NCBI GenBank assembly: GCA_017619275.1
Contig: JAFZSR010000050.1
Location: forward strand, 1-39,328
DNA: 39,328 nucleotides
Direction: 5' to 3'
Source of the DNA: Prevotella sp.
GTDB taxonomy: Bacteria > Bacteroidota > Bacteroidia > Bacteroidales > Bacteroidaceae
Under the pieces are notes generated by a model. That model was not told the origin of the DNA. It saw nothing but the letters and a program-made list of their open reading frames with translations, and made no database searches. Within the stretch, counting starts at the first letter, position 1. Each line of letters begins with the position of its first letter. Made by a program: the position numbers and the translations under genes. Below are positions 8,265 through 15,263 of the stretch, piece after piece.

Positions 8265-9644
8265 TCATTCTGCCGCAGTAGTATCCTTCTTCTTCGGAGC
8301 GGCTTTCTTGGGAGCGGCCTTTGGCTTGGCCTCCTTGGCGGCCTTTGCCTCGAGCTTCTCCAGCTTGGCCTTCAGGCGGTCAATCTCCTTGTCCTTCATC
8401 ACAATCTCGTCGCCTTGGTTGCGGATGGTGGTGAGCAGGGAGTTCAGCTCCTCGTTTTCAATCTCCATGGGATAGAGGGCGTTGACACGATTGATGAAGT
8501 CGCCGAGAATGTTCATGTAGTTGGTGAAGGCGTCGAAGGGTCCGCTGTAGATGCCACGGTCGAGTCCCACGTTTGAGGGCTTGGTGGTCATGAAGCGGAA
8601 ATTGTTCGAGGCCTGCAGATAGTCCCAGTCCTGCATGATGCGTGGGTCGTCGGCAATGAGCAGACGGTCGGCCACGCTGTAGAGTTTCTGGAAGGCTTCG
8701 CGCTGCATGGCGTTGCCCAGCCAGCAGCTTACGTCGCGCTCCTCGTCGACCCACGACAGGGTGTCGGGCACGTCGAGCTGAGCCATGCTCTTCATCTTCA
8801 TGCAAATCTCGGTAGGAGTGCTGAAGGTGATACCCTTTTGCTTGGCGCACACAGGCAGTGCCTTGATAAAGTCGAGGATGTTCGACGAGAGTGGCTGTGC
8901 GATGCCGAGTGCCGAGAGCTCCATGAAGATATTGATGATTTGCTCCTCTTCGGGCAGGCGAGCGATGCGGTCGATGTAGTTGTCGGCAAAGAGGGGATAG
9001 CCCTCCCACTCGGGATTGTTGAAGCGCAGCGAGATATCGTCGGAGAGTTCCACGTCGCGCAGCAGCAGCTTCAGGTTGGGAGCCTGATTGCAATGATAAA
9101 CATAGTGTGGCGACTTCCAGCCAAGCACGTGCTTGGCGCCCTCGGTGAGCATACCCTTGAAACCGAGTGCGGCAATCTGTGCGCCAATGTCGTCGCTATA
9201 GATGAGCGAGGAGTTGCGTGCCACCTTCGGCTCCTGTCCGAAGTACTCCTTAATCTTCTGCACCTGCTTCTTCATGTCGCGGGCAAAGCTGTCGGCGTTG
9301 GCCAGCGACGAGAGGCCGTGGCTATAGGGTTCGGCGAGGAACTCCACACAGCCGGTCTCGTTCAGCTGCTGCAGCTTCTCCAACACCTGTGGAGCGTGCA
9401 TCTCCAGCTGCTCGATGCCGGTTCCGCTGAGCGAGAAGGCCACCTTGAAGTACTTGTCGTTGTCCTTGATCATCTGCTCAAGGGTGTTCAGCGCGGGCAT
9501 GTAGCTGCGCTCGGCGATGTCGCTGATACTGCGCTCGTTCTCATAGTCATCATAGTAGTAGTGGTCGGTGCCGATGTCGAAGAAACGATAACGCTTCAGA
9601 TGGATAATCTGATGTATCTCAAAATATAAGCAAATTGTTTTCAT
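8265..9644 (-). CDS. GH57 alpha-amylase-like protein, probably catalytically inactive
   Basis: A 459-aa homologue of the GH57 alpha-amylase-like proteins of Bacteroidetes. Conserved regions are visible: HQ in the first region (residues 11-12), LAEPYSHGLSSL (about 103-114), RNSSLIYSDD (143-152) and IFMELSALG (239-247). In active GH57 amylases the third region reads RNTEL with the Glu as nucleophile; here Ser146 occupies that place. The fourth region normally reads FMDYETFG with the Asp as acid/base; here it is FMELSALG, with Glu242. Both catalytic positions therefore seem substituted. The C-terminus is a short coiled coil followed by a Lys/Ala/Pro-rich tail. It follows the GT4 glycogen synthase by 43 bp; a glucan-binding or regulatory role is inferred. 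Confidence 0.85.
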   Translation of the reverse strand: MKTICLYFEIHQIIHLKRYRFFDIGTDHYYYDDYENERSISDIAERSYMPALNTLEQMIKDNDKYFKVAFSLSGTGIEQLEMHAPQVLEKLQQLNETGCVEFLAEPYSHGLSSLANADSFARDMKKQVQKIKEYFGQEPKVARNSSLIYSDDIGAQIAALGFKGMLTEGAKHVLGWKSPHYVYHCNQAPNLKLLLRDVELSDDISLRFNNPEWEGYPLFADNYIDRIARLPEEEQIINIFMELSALGIAQPLSSNILDFIKALPVCAKQKGITFSTPTEICMKMKSMAQLDVPDTLSWVDEERDVSCWLGNAMQREAFQKLYSVADRLLIADDPRIMQDWDYLQASNNFRFMTTKPSNVGLDRGIYSGPFDAFTNYMNILGDFINRVNALYPMEIENEELNSLLTTIRNQGDEIVMKDKEIDRLKAKLEKLEAKAAKEAKPKAAPKKAAPKKKDTTAAE

Positions 9645-9687
9645 TGTTTTTTCGTTATTACGTTATTACGGTATTTCGTTGTTTCGC

Positions 9688-10962
9688 TTAAGCGGTTTCC
9701 CATCCAAGAGTCCTCCGATAGAGTGTGCGAATCCAGGTGCCCACCTTCTCCCAAGTAATCTGGTCCACCTCGCGCTTGCCCTCCTCTTTCAGGTATTGGA
9801 AGAGCGAATCGTTGGTGCAGATGCTGTAGATGGCGTCGGCGAGGGCGTGGATGTCCCAATAGTCCACCTTGATACAGTTGTCCAGGATTTCGGCACATCC
9901 GCTCTGCTTTGAGATGATGCTGGGCGTGCCGCACTGCATGGCCTCGAGTGGCGAGATGCCGAAGGGCTCGGATACGCTGGGCATGACGTAGACGTCGCTG
10001 TCCTTCAGGCATTCATACACCTGTTTGCCACGCATGAAGCCTGGGAAGTGGAAGCGGTCGGCGATGCCTCTTTCTGCTGCAAGATAAATCATCTGATCCA
10101 TCATGTCGCCCGAACCAGCCATGCAGAAACGCACGTTGCGGGTGCGATGCAACACCATGTTGGCAGCCTCGACGAAGTATTCGGGACCCTTCTGCATGGT
10201 GATGCGTCCCAGGAAGGTCACCACCTTGTCCTTGCCCGTATGGTCGGGGCGCGGGATGGCCTGGTACTCTTCGGGCAGAGGATAGACGGCGTTGTGAACG
10301 GTGAAGCACTTTCGTGGGTCTTGGTGATACTGGTTGATGACCGTCTGACGTGTCAGCTCCGAGACGCACATGATGCAGTCGGCCCAGTCCATGCCGTTCT
10401 TCTCAATGCTGTAGACGGTGGGGTTCACCTTGCCGCGTGAGCGGTCGAAGTCGGTGGCGTGCACATGGATGCACAGGGGCTTGCCGCTCACCTGCTTGGC
10501 ATGGATGCCAGCGGGGAAGGTGAGCCAGTCGTGGGCGTGGATGATGTCGAAATCCTCGGCACGTGCCACCACACCGGCAATGATGCTGTAGTTGTTGATT
10601 TCCTCGTGCAGGTTCTGCGGATAGCCTCCGGCAAACTCCATGGCACCGAGGTCGTTGACGTTCATGTAATTGAAGTCGGCATAGATATGCTCGCGCAACT
10701 TATAATAATAGTCGGGCGACATGATATTGCCCACACGCTTTTGCACGTAGTCGTAGTCCACGTCGCGCCAGGCGATGGGCACGGCGTTCATGGCCACGAT
10801 TCGGCAGGCATGCTGACTTTCGTCACCAAAGGGATGTGGCAGACAGAGCACGGTGTCGATGTCGCCCTGCGCCTTCAATCCCTCTGATATTCCGTAGTTA
10901 GCTGTGGCGAGTCCTCCGAAGACATGCGGGGGATACTCCCATCCAAACATTAATACTTTCAT
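9688..10962 (-). CDS. GT4 glycogen (starch) synthase-like glycosyltransferase
   Basis: Cytoplasmic GT-B glycosyltransferase of 424 aa, likely extending alpha-1,4-glucan from a nucleotide-glucose donor. Seen: N-terminal MKVLMFGWEYPPHVFGGLAT (acceptor/donor loop FGGL), IHAHDW (141-146), the donor-site pair Arg253 and Lys258 in LGRITMQKGPEYF, and the EX7E motif EPFGISPLE (Glu332/Glu340). I chose ATG at 10962 rather than the longer frame to 11010, because the upstream 16 codons lie in a G+C-rich repeat and the family starts at MKVL. It sits between the debranching enzyme and the GH57-like gene, the usual Bacteroides glycogen cluster, which supports glycogen synthesis over surface-polysaccharide work. 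Confidence 0.85.
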   Translation of the reverse strand: MKVLMFGWEYPPHVFGGLATANYGISEGLKAQGDIDTVLCLPHPFGDESQHACRIVAMNAVPIAWRDVDYDYVQKRVGNIMSPDYYYKLREHIYADFNYMNVNDLGAMEFAGGYPQNLHEEINNYSIIAGVVARAEDFDIIHAHDWLTFPAGIHAKQVSGKPLCIHVHATDFDRSRGKVNPTVYSIEKNGMDWADCIMCVSELTRQTVINQYHQDPRKCFTVHNAVYPLPEEYQAIPRPDHTGKDKVVTFLGRITMQKGPEYFVEAANMVLHRTRNVRFCMAGSGDMMDQMIYLAAERGIADRFHFPGFMRGKQVYECLKDSDVYVMPSVSEPFGISPLEAMQCGTPSIISKQSGCAEILDNCIKVDYWDIHALADAIYSICTNDSLFQYLKEEGKREVDQITWEKVGTWIRTLYRRTLGWETA

Positions 10963-10968
10963 ACAATA

Positions 10969-11123
10969 CCCACCCCCAGGCCCTCCCGTGCGGGAGGGGA
11001 GCTTGGTCACTCTTGCTGGTCGTTGGTGGTCTCCATATTTTAAGTTATTACTATAGTATTATGATAATACCCATTCCATAAGTCTATTCCGACTCCCCTC
11101 CCCCACGGGAGGGGCGGGGTGGG
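10969..11123. repeat. Imperfect inverted-repeat element inside the glycogen operon
   Basis: The left arm 10969-11001 (CCCACCCCCAGG... to GGGAGGGGAG) and right arm 11093-11123 are near reverse complements, with a few mismatches and a 2-nt gap. Each holds a hairpin (CCCTCCC-GTGC-GGGAGGG type). The about 90-bp spacer is A+T-rich. The element fills the entire gap between the gde stop (11126) and the GT4 start (10962). It belongs to the same palindrome type as 3411-3543. Confidence 0.75.
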
Positions 11124-11125
11124 TC

Positions 11126-13102
11126 TTATTTTTGATAGGAATATTTCTCAAGCAGCCTCATGGTACGCAGAATCTCGGCCACGTTCATGGCGAAGCTCAT
11201 GGCGCCGCGCCCGTGGAAGGGCGGGTTGCCGTCGAAGAGTTCGGAGATGGTGCCGATGGCATGATAGTCAATCTCGTCTTCATAGCCCACCATCTGGCGC
11301 TCCACGAAGCTCAGGCGTGTGCGCTTGTAGAGCTTCAGACAGGCCTCCATGTAGAAGCCGCCGAGCCAAGGCCAAGCCGTACCCTGGTGGTAGGCATAGT
11401 CGCGCTGTGTCTGTGGGCCTACATACATGGGGTTGTAGCCGCCGCTCTTGGGCGACAGCGAGCGCAGTCCCTTCGGGGTGAGCAGTTCGCGGGTGCAAAT
11501 ATCCACCACGCTCTTCATCTGCTGCTGTGTCAGCGGCGAGTAGTCGAGTGCCACGGCGAAAATCTGGTTGGGGCGCACGCTCCAGTCCATCATGTTGCCA
11601 TCGACATAGTCGAGCAGGTAGCCATACTCGTTGACGAAGGTATCGACGAACGACAGCTTTGTCTTGGCGGCCATTTCCTCCAAGTGCTGTGCTGCCTCCG
11701 GGTCGTTCTGGTTGGTGGCCAGCGAAGCGCAGAAGCGCAGGGCGTTATACCACAGTGCGTTGAATTCCACGATGTAGCCCGAGCGCGGCACCACAGGCCG
11801 ACCGTTGGCGGTGCTGTTCATCCACGTCACGGCTTTCTCGCGACCGTTGCTGTAGAGCAGGCCGTTGGGGTCGAGCCGCAGGTTGGGATGGTTGCCGCTC
11901 TCGATGAAGGTGACGATGTCGCGCACCAGCTGGCCATACATCTCGAAGGCTTTGTCGCGTCCGGCATGCTTGGCATACTGCTGCACGGCCCATATTGCCC
12001 AAAGGGGCACATCGGGCTGCTCCATCTCATAGATTTTCACCGTCAGCGGCTTCCCATCCATAAACTCGCGCAGTCCCCGCTCGGCGGTCTTCATCACTAG
12101 CTCGAAGTAGTCTTGCTCTTCGATGCTGAGCGTGAGTCCGGGCAGGGCGATAAAGGTGTCGCGGGCGCGAGCCTTGAACCAGGGATAACCGGCCAGCAGG
12201 TAGCGGTCGTCGTCTTCGCTGTGCTGTTGACTGCCGGGACGCATCTGGCGGTTGTGGAACTGGTGGGCTGCGGTGACCAAGCAATGGTAGAAATTGTCGC
12301 GCGGCACACGCTCGTCGACCTCCTCTTGGAACAACTTCTTCAGCGTCGATGTCTTGCTCTGCGAGGTACTGGCTGCAAAGATGATGCTCTCGCCCTTGCG
12401 GATGGGCATCTCGAAATAGCCGGGCACGTAGAGGTCCTCGTTGCTGGCATAGCCACGTTCCTGCTCCTTGGGATACTCAATGCCCCGATACCAGTCGGGC
12501 TGGAAGATGAACTCGTTCTTTTTCGAGAACTGCATGTGCAGATAGGGATAGCCCTGATACATGCACGTCTTGATGCCGCCATCGATGGGGGTGTACTCAC
12601 GGCTGGCCACCATGTTCTCGTGCGTGAACTGACGCACCGAACGGAATGCCAGGAAGGGCCTAAACCGCAGTGTGGTGGCCGAGTGGGCATCGTCGAGCGT
12701 GTAGCGAATGAGGATGCGGTCCTCGTAGTGCTGGAAAATCACTTCCTTCCTCAGCACCACGCCGCCCACGCGATAGATGGTGGTGGGCACCTTGCTGGCA
12801 TCGAACTCGCGGATGTACTTGTGTCCTTTCGGACTGTAATTGTTGCCCTGATACTTGTGGAGGCCCAGGTTGAACTCTGCCCCATGCTGAACGACCGTAC
12901 AGTCGAGCGACGACAGCAGAACATGGTTGTCGTCGTCAATCTCGGGTATGGGCACGACCAGCAACCCGTGATACTTACGCGTGTTGCAATCGACGAGCGT
13001 CGATGCGCTGTAGGCACCACTGCGGTTTGTGCGGAGCAGCTCGCGACGCAGACTCTCCTCAAGGTTTGTCATCACGGCTTTCTCGAATCGCAAATAACTC
13101 AT
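11126..13102 (-). CDS. Amylo-alpha-1,6-glucosidase (glycogen debranching enzyme, GH133 type)
   Basis: A 658-aa cytoplasmic enzyme expected to hydrolyse alpha-1,6 branch stubs of glycogen. The N-terminal GDE domain shows the family block NTRKYHGLLVV (40-50). The (alpha/alpha)6 catalytic half begins about residue 300 with LLAGYPWFKARARDTFIALP (302-321), containing the conserved RDTFI segment, and ends with HQGTAWPWLGGFYMEA near residue 600. The length fits bacterial single-domain GDEs. It is the first gene of a five-gene minus-strand operon and lies 61 bp downstream of a canonical promoter. ATG at 13102 is the first start downstream of that promoter. Confidence 0.92.
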   Translation of the reverse strand: MSYLRFEKAVMTNLEESLRRELLRTNRSGAYSASTLVDCNTRKYHGLLVVPIPEIDDDNHVLLSSLDCTVVQHGAEFNLGLHKYQGNNYSPKGHKYIREFDASKVPTTIYRVGGVVLRKEVIFQHYEDRILIRYTLDDAHSATTLRFRPFLAFRSVRQFTHENMVASREYTPIDGGIKTCMYQGYPYLHMQFSKKNEFIFQPDWYRGIEYPKEQERGYASNEDLYVPGYFEMPIRKGESIIFAASTSQSKTSTLKKLFQEEVDERVPRDNFYHCLVTAAHQFHNRQMRPGSQQHSEDDDRYLLAGYPWFKARARDTFIALPGLTLSIEEQDYFELVMKTAERGLREFMDGKPLTVKIYEMEQPDVPLWAIWAVQQYAKHAGRDKAFEMYGQLVRDIVTFIESGNHPNLRLDPNGLLYSNGREKAVTWMNSTANGRPVVPRSGYIVEFNALWYNALRFCASLATNQNDPEAAQHLEEMAAKTKLSFVDTFVNEYGYLLDYVDGNMMDWSVRPNQIFAVALDYSPLTQQQMKSVVDICTRELLTPKGLRSLSPKSGGYNPMYVGPQTQRDYAYHQGTAWPWLGGFYMEACLKLYKRTRLSFVERQMVGYEDEIDYHAIGTISELFDGNPPFHGRGAMSFAMNVAEILRTMRLLEKYSYQK

Positions 13103-13162
13103 AGTGTGATTTTATCTTAGGTTTTAAAACTGTTGTTATAATAGGGTTTTAGATTTTATGCC

Positions 13163-13193
13163 CAAAGGTAAGCATTTTTTTGCAAGCAACAAA
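13163..13193 (-). promoter_or_regulatory. Bacteroidetes promoter for the glycogen operon
   Basis: On the minus strand a TTTG -33 element (13190-13193) is separated by 19 nt from TACCTTTG (-7, 13163-13170). This matches the Bacteroidetes sigma-ABfr consensus spacing. Transcription would start a few nt downstream, about 55 nt before the gde ATG. Confidence 0.75.
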
Positions 13194-13228
13194 GGAAATA
13201 AGATTCTTTAACACAAAAATGAGGAAAA

Positions 13229-13274
13229 GCCTCACCCCCAGCACCTCTGTTGGGAGAAGGGCTGGGGGTGAGGC
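13229..13274. repeat. Palindrome between VWA lipoprotein and gde
   Basis: GCCTCACCCCCAGC (13229-13242) and GCTGGGGGTGAGGC (13261-13274) form a perfect 14-bp stem. The 18-nt loop itself has weak CCTC/GAGAAGG pairing, as in the nested palindromes elsewhere in the window. It lies 20 nt past the VWA gene stop and upstream of the gde promoter; on the minus strand TTTTCC follows, so it may also terminate the VWA transcript. Confidence 0.7.
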
Positions 13275-13293
13275 TGTGGGCTCGGAAATGAGC

Positions 13294-14532
13294 TTATTCC
13301 GTGTAGTATTCGATGAGACGGATGAGGAGGTTGTTGAGCAACTCCACCTTGTAGTCGCCCACCGAGGCTTTCATGTGGCTGAAGCCCACGCCACTGTCGT
13401 CGGTCAGGAAGACATAGGTGCCGCCCGTGAGATTGGCAAAGAAGCGCAGCATAAACTCGGTATTCTTGTCCACCCCGCTGGCAGCCACCGGAATGATGCG
13501 TATGCCCATCTTGGCGCAGCTGGTCAACGACTTTTGGAGCGACTTGATGACGGCATCCTCATAATGTGCTGGGGCATCGAGCAGCATGAAGGCAATGCGT
13601 GTGCGGGCATTCGCGTTCCACGACAGGTCTTGCAGCATGCACTCCAAGGCGGTGTGCACAGCCTCGGGATAGTCGCCGCCACCATCGGCCCGCTGCTTGC
13701 CCACGAACTTGGCTGTTTTCTGCACGTCGGTGGTGAAGTTCGAGTGGCGGGTCAGATAGTCGTCGCCCTCGTCGCGATAGAATAGGGCTGCCGTGCGCAT
13801 GTTTCCCGAGGTGCTCACCTTGCCGATGATGTCCTCCAGGTCGTTCTTCAGGAAATCAATCTCGTCGCCCATGGAGCCGGTGGCATCTACAATGAAGGCG
13901 ATGTCGGCCTGCGGATCGGTACTGACGGTCGAGATGCTGTAGTGGTTCACGGTGACATTCTGGGCGAGCGAGTCCCAATGGCACACCACAGGATGACCGT
14001 CCATCACTTCCCCGTCTATGCTCACGGTCAGGTTGTCGGCTTTGGCATCCTCCTTTTGATAGACGCCCACCCAGCAGTCGGCCAGTCCGTGGTTGTCGGT
14101 AACGGCCTCCCACAGCGTTGTCGCACGTCCGTCAGTCTGTCGTAGCAGCTTCACCTCCACGCCGGCCAAGGCACGTCCGTTGTTGTCGGTCACCTGCACG
14201 GCCACGCGGTTGTTGGTGAACAGCTGCCAGTATGCGCTCTTGTCGCCATAGTCCTCGCCAAGCATCAGCCCCGACCAGAAAGGCCAGTGCGACAGGTCGT
14301 TCCATTCGCCGGCCGTGACTACACCAGCCGAAGTGTTGCCACCATGTGAGTCGCCGCCGTCGCCTTCGTCTTCGCTTTCATAGGCATACTTGTCGCCAAC
14401 CGACTCTTCGCCGTCCAAGGCATACATAGAAGTTCCCTCCTCGTCGCTGCTCGTAGAGCAAGCTCCCAGCGAGCACATGGCCGCTAGCACCATCAGGCTG
14501 GCCACCATTGTCATTAAATAATACTTTTTCAT
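13294..14532 (-). CDS. VWA-domain lipoprotein
   Basis: Predicted exported lipoprotein of 412 aa: basic N-terminus, hydrophobic stretch and lipobox SLGAC with the lipidated Cys at residue 25. An acidic, low-complexity spacer follows (about 40-70). Residues about 110-175 resemble an Ig-like/carboxypeptidase-regulatory domain (VQVTDNNGRALAGVEVKLL). From about 208 to 400 a von Willebrand factor A domain carries the MIDAS motif DATGSMGDE (216-224), a variant of DxSxS with Thr-Gly-Ser. Such proteins bind ligands or metal at the cell surface; the partner is unknown. It appears monocistronic, followed by a palindrome and then the glycogen-operon promoter. Confidence 0.82.
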   Translation of the reverse strand: MKKYYLMTMVASLMVLAAMCSLGACSTSSDEEGTSMYALDGEESVGDKYAYESEDEGDGGDSHGGNTSAGVVTAGEWNDLSHWPFWSGLMLGEDYGDKSAYWQLFTNNRVAVQVTDNNGRALAGVEVKLLRQTDGRATTLWEAVTDNHGLADCWVGVYQKEDAKADNLTVSIDGEVMDGHPVVCHWDSLAQNVTVNHYSISTVSTDPQADIAFIVDATGSMGDEIDFLKNDLEDIIGKVSTSGNMRTAALFYRDEGDDYLTRHSNFTTDVQKTAKFVGKQRADGGGDYPEAVHTALECMLQDLSWNANARTRIAFMLLDAPAHYEDAVIKSLQKSLTSCAKMGIRIIPVAASGVDKNTEFMLRFFANLTGGTYVFLTDDSGVGFSHMKASVGDYKVELLNNLLIRLIEYYTE

Positions 14533-14620
14533 TTCGTTTTCGTTTTTTAGTTCAACTTTCTACTCATATAACACCCGAAGGCGGTGAATCCTGCACCCCA
14601 AAACCACAAATTAACAATCA

Positions 14621-14766
14621 TTAAACCCAAAACGGTTATTAAGACCGAAAAGTTCTTTGCAAAAGCAAAGCGCAGCCACTCCCCTCTTGAACCCTCCCCT
14701 TGAGGGGAGGGGAGTGGCTGCGCGTCGTTTATCCCAAATTGGTCTTAATAAACGTTTTGGGTTAAA
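14621..14766. mobile_element. MITE-like palindromic element with 23-bp terminal inverted repeats
   Basis: The terminal arms AACCCAAAACG(G)TTATTAAGACC at 14624-14646 and its complement at 14741-14763 match at 22 of 23 positions. Inside is a perfect 16-bp stem, CGCAGCCACTCCCCTC (14671-14686) with 14707-14722, and a nested 9-bp hairpin CCCTCCCCT/AGGGGAGGG. There is no open frame of interest. About 50 bp of its left end recurs in inverted orientation at about 329-371, and GGGGAGTGGCTGCGC recurs at 201-215. It lies between divergent units (VWA lipoprotein and the B12 locus). Confidence 0.75.
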
Positions 14767-14817
14767 CCATCCTGCGCAACTGCCCTGAAAACCCCAAAAA
14801 TAGGGCACGAAAAAAAA

Positions 14818-14890
14818 GCGTCAAGATTTTTAAAAATCTCGTCAAGATTTTCAAAAAAGTCGTTACCAAAATTTGAGAAGGCGTTACCCC
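14818..14890. repeat. A+T-rich modular repeat, copy 1
   Basis: Contains the perfect palindrome AGATTTTTAAAAATCT (14824-14839) and, on the minus strand, TTGACGAGATTTTT and GGTAACGACTTTTTT modules shared with 32866-32924 and 37924-37980. No gene is present. It lies upstream of the B12 riboswitch promoter. Confidence 0.55.
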
Positions 14891-15022
14891 CCAAAAAGAC
14901 GACTGGAAAACCACCAAAAACGACGCCCAAATTCCGAAGAATAAAACGCAGCCAAGTCAAGCAATAGTAAGCATTTAACAATAATTATCATGGGCAAGGG
15001 CATCCAATTGGCATTTTTGGTG

Positions 15023-15030
15023 TACCTTTG
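15023..15030 (+). promoter_or_regulatory. -7 box for the cobalamin riboswitch/btuB transcript
   Basis: TACCTTTG lies a few nt ahead of the riboswitch 5' end. A canonical -33 TTTG at 19-nt spacing is not present, though TTGG occurs nearby at 15008. Confidence 0.65.
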
Positions 15031-15037
15031 CAGCTGC

Positions 15038-15216
15038 GAGCATGCGGTTCGGCTTGGCCGATTAATAGGGAACGGGGTGTGAATCCCCGACTGTCCCGCA
15101 GCTGTGAGTCGCCACTTTCTGTAACGGGGCAAGCATAACGTGTCACTGAGATTGTCGGGAAGACGCTTGCCGACCGGGCGACGAGTCAGAAGACCTGCCG
15201 CAATGCTGAAGCCTTG
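15038..15216 (+). ncRNA. Cobalamin (B12) riboswitch
   Basis: The leader shows the landmarks of the adenosylcobalamin-type aptamer: GCGGTTCGGCTTGGCCG, then the core GGGAACGGGGTGTGAATCCC and ACTGTCCCGCAGCTGTGAG (about 15068-15108), CACTGAG with GGGAAG (15144-15172), and the B12 box GAGTCAGAAGACCTGCC (15183-15199). It sits directly upstream of btuB, as expected for feedback repression of vitamin B12 uptake. Downstream, AATGCT (15202-15207) can pair with AGCATT (15246-15251), a possible expression platform near the btuB start; that pairing is inference. Confidence 0.95.
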
Positions 15217-15263
15217 TCAGTGCCTCTGGGGTTAGGCCGACATGGAGCATTATTAAGAAAACG

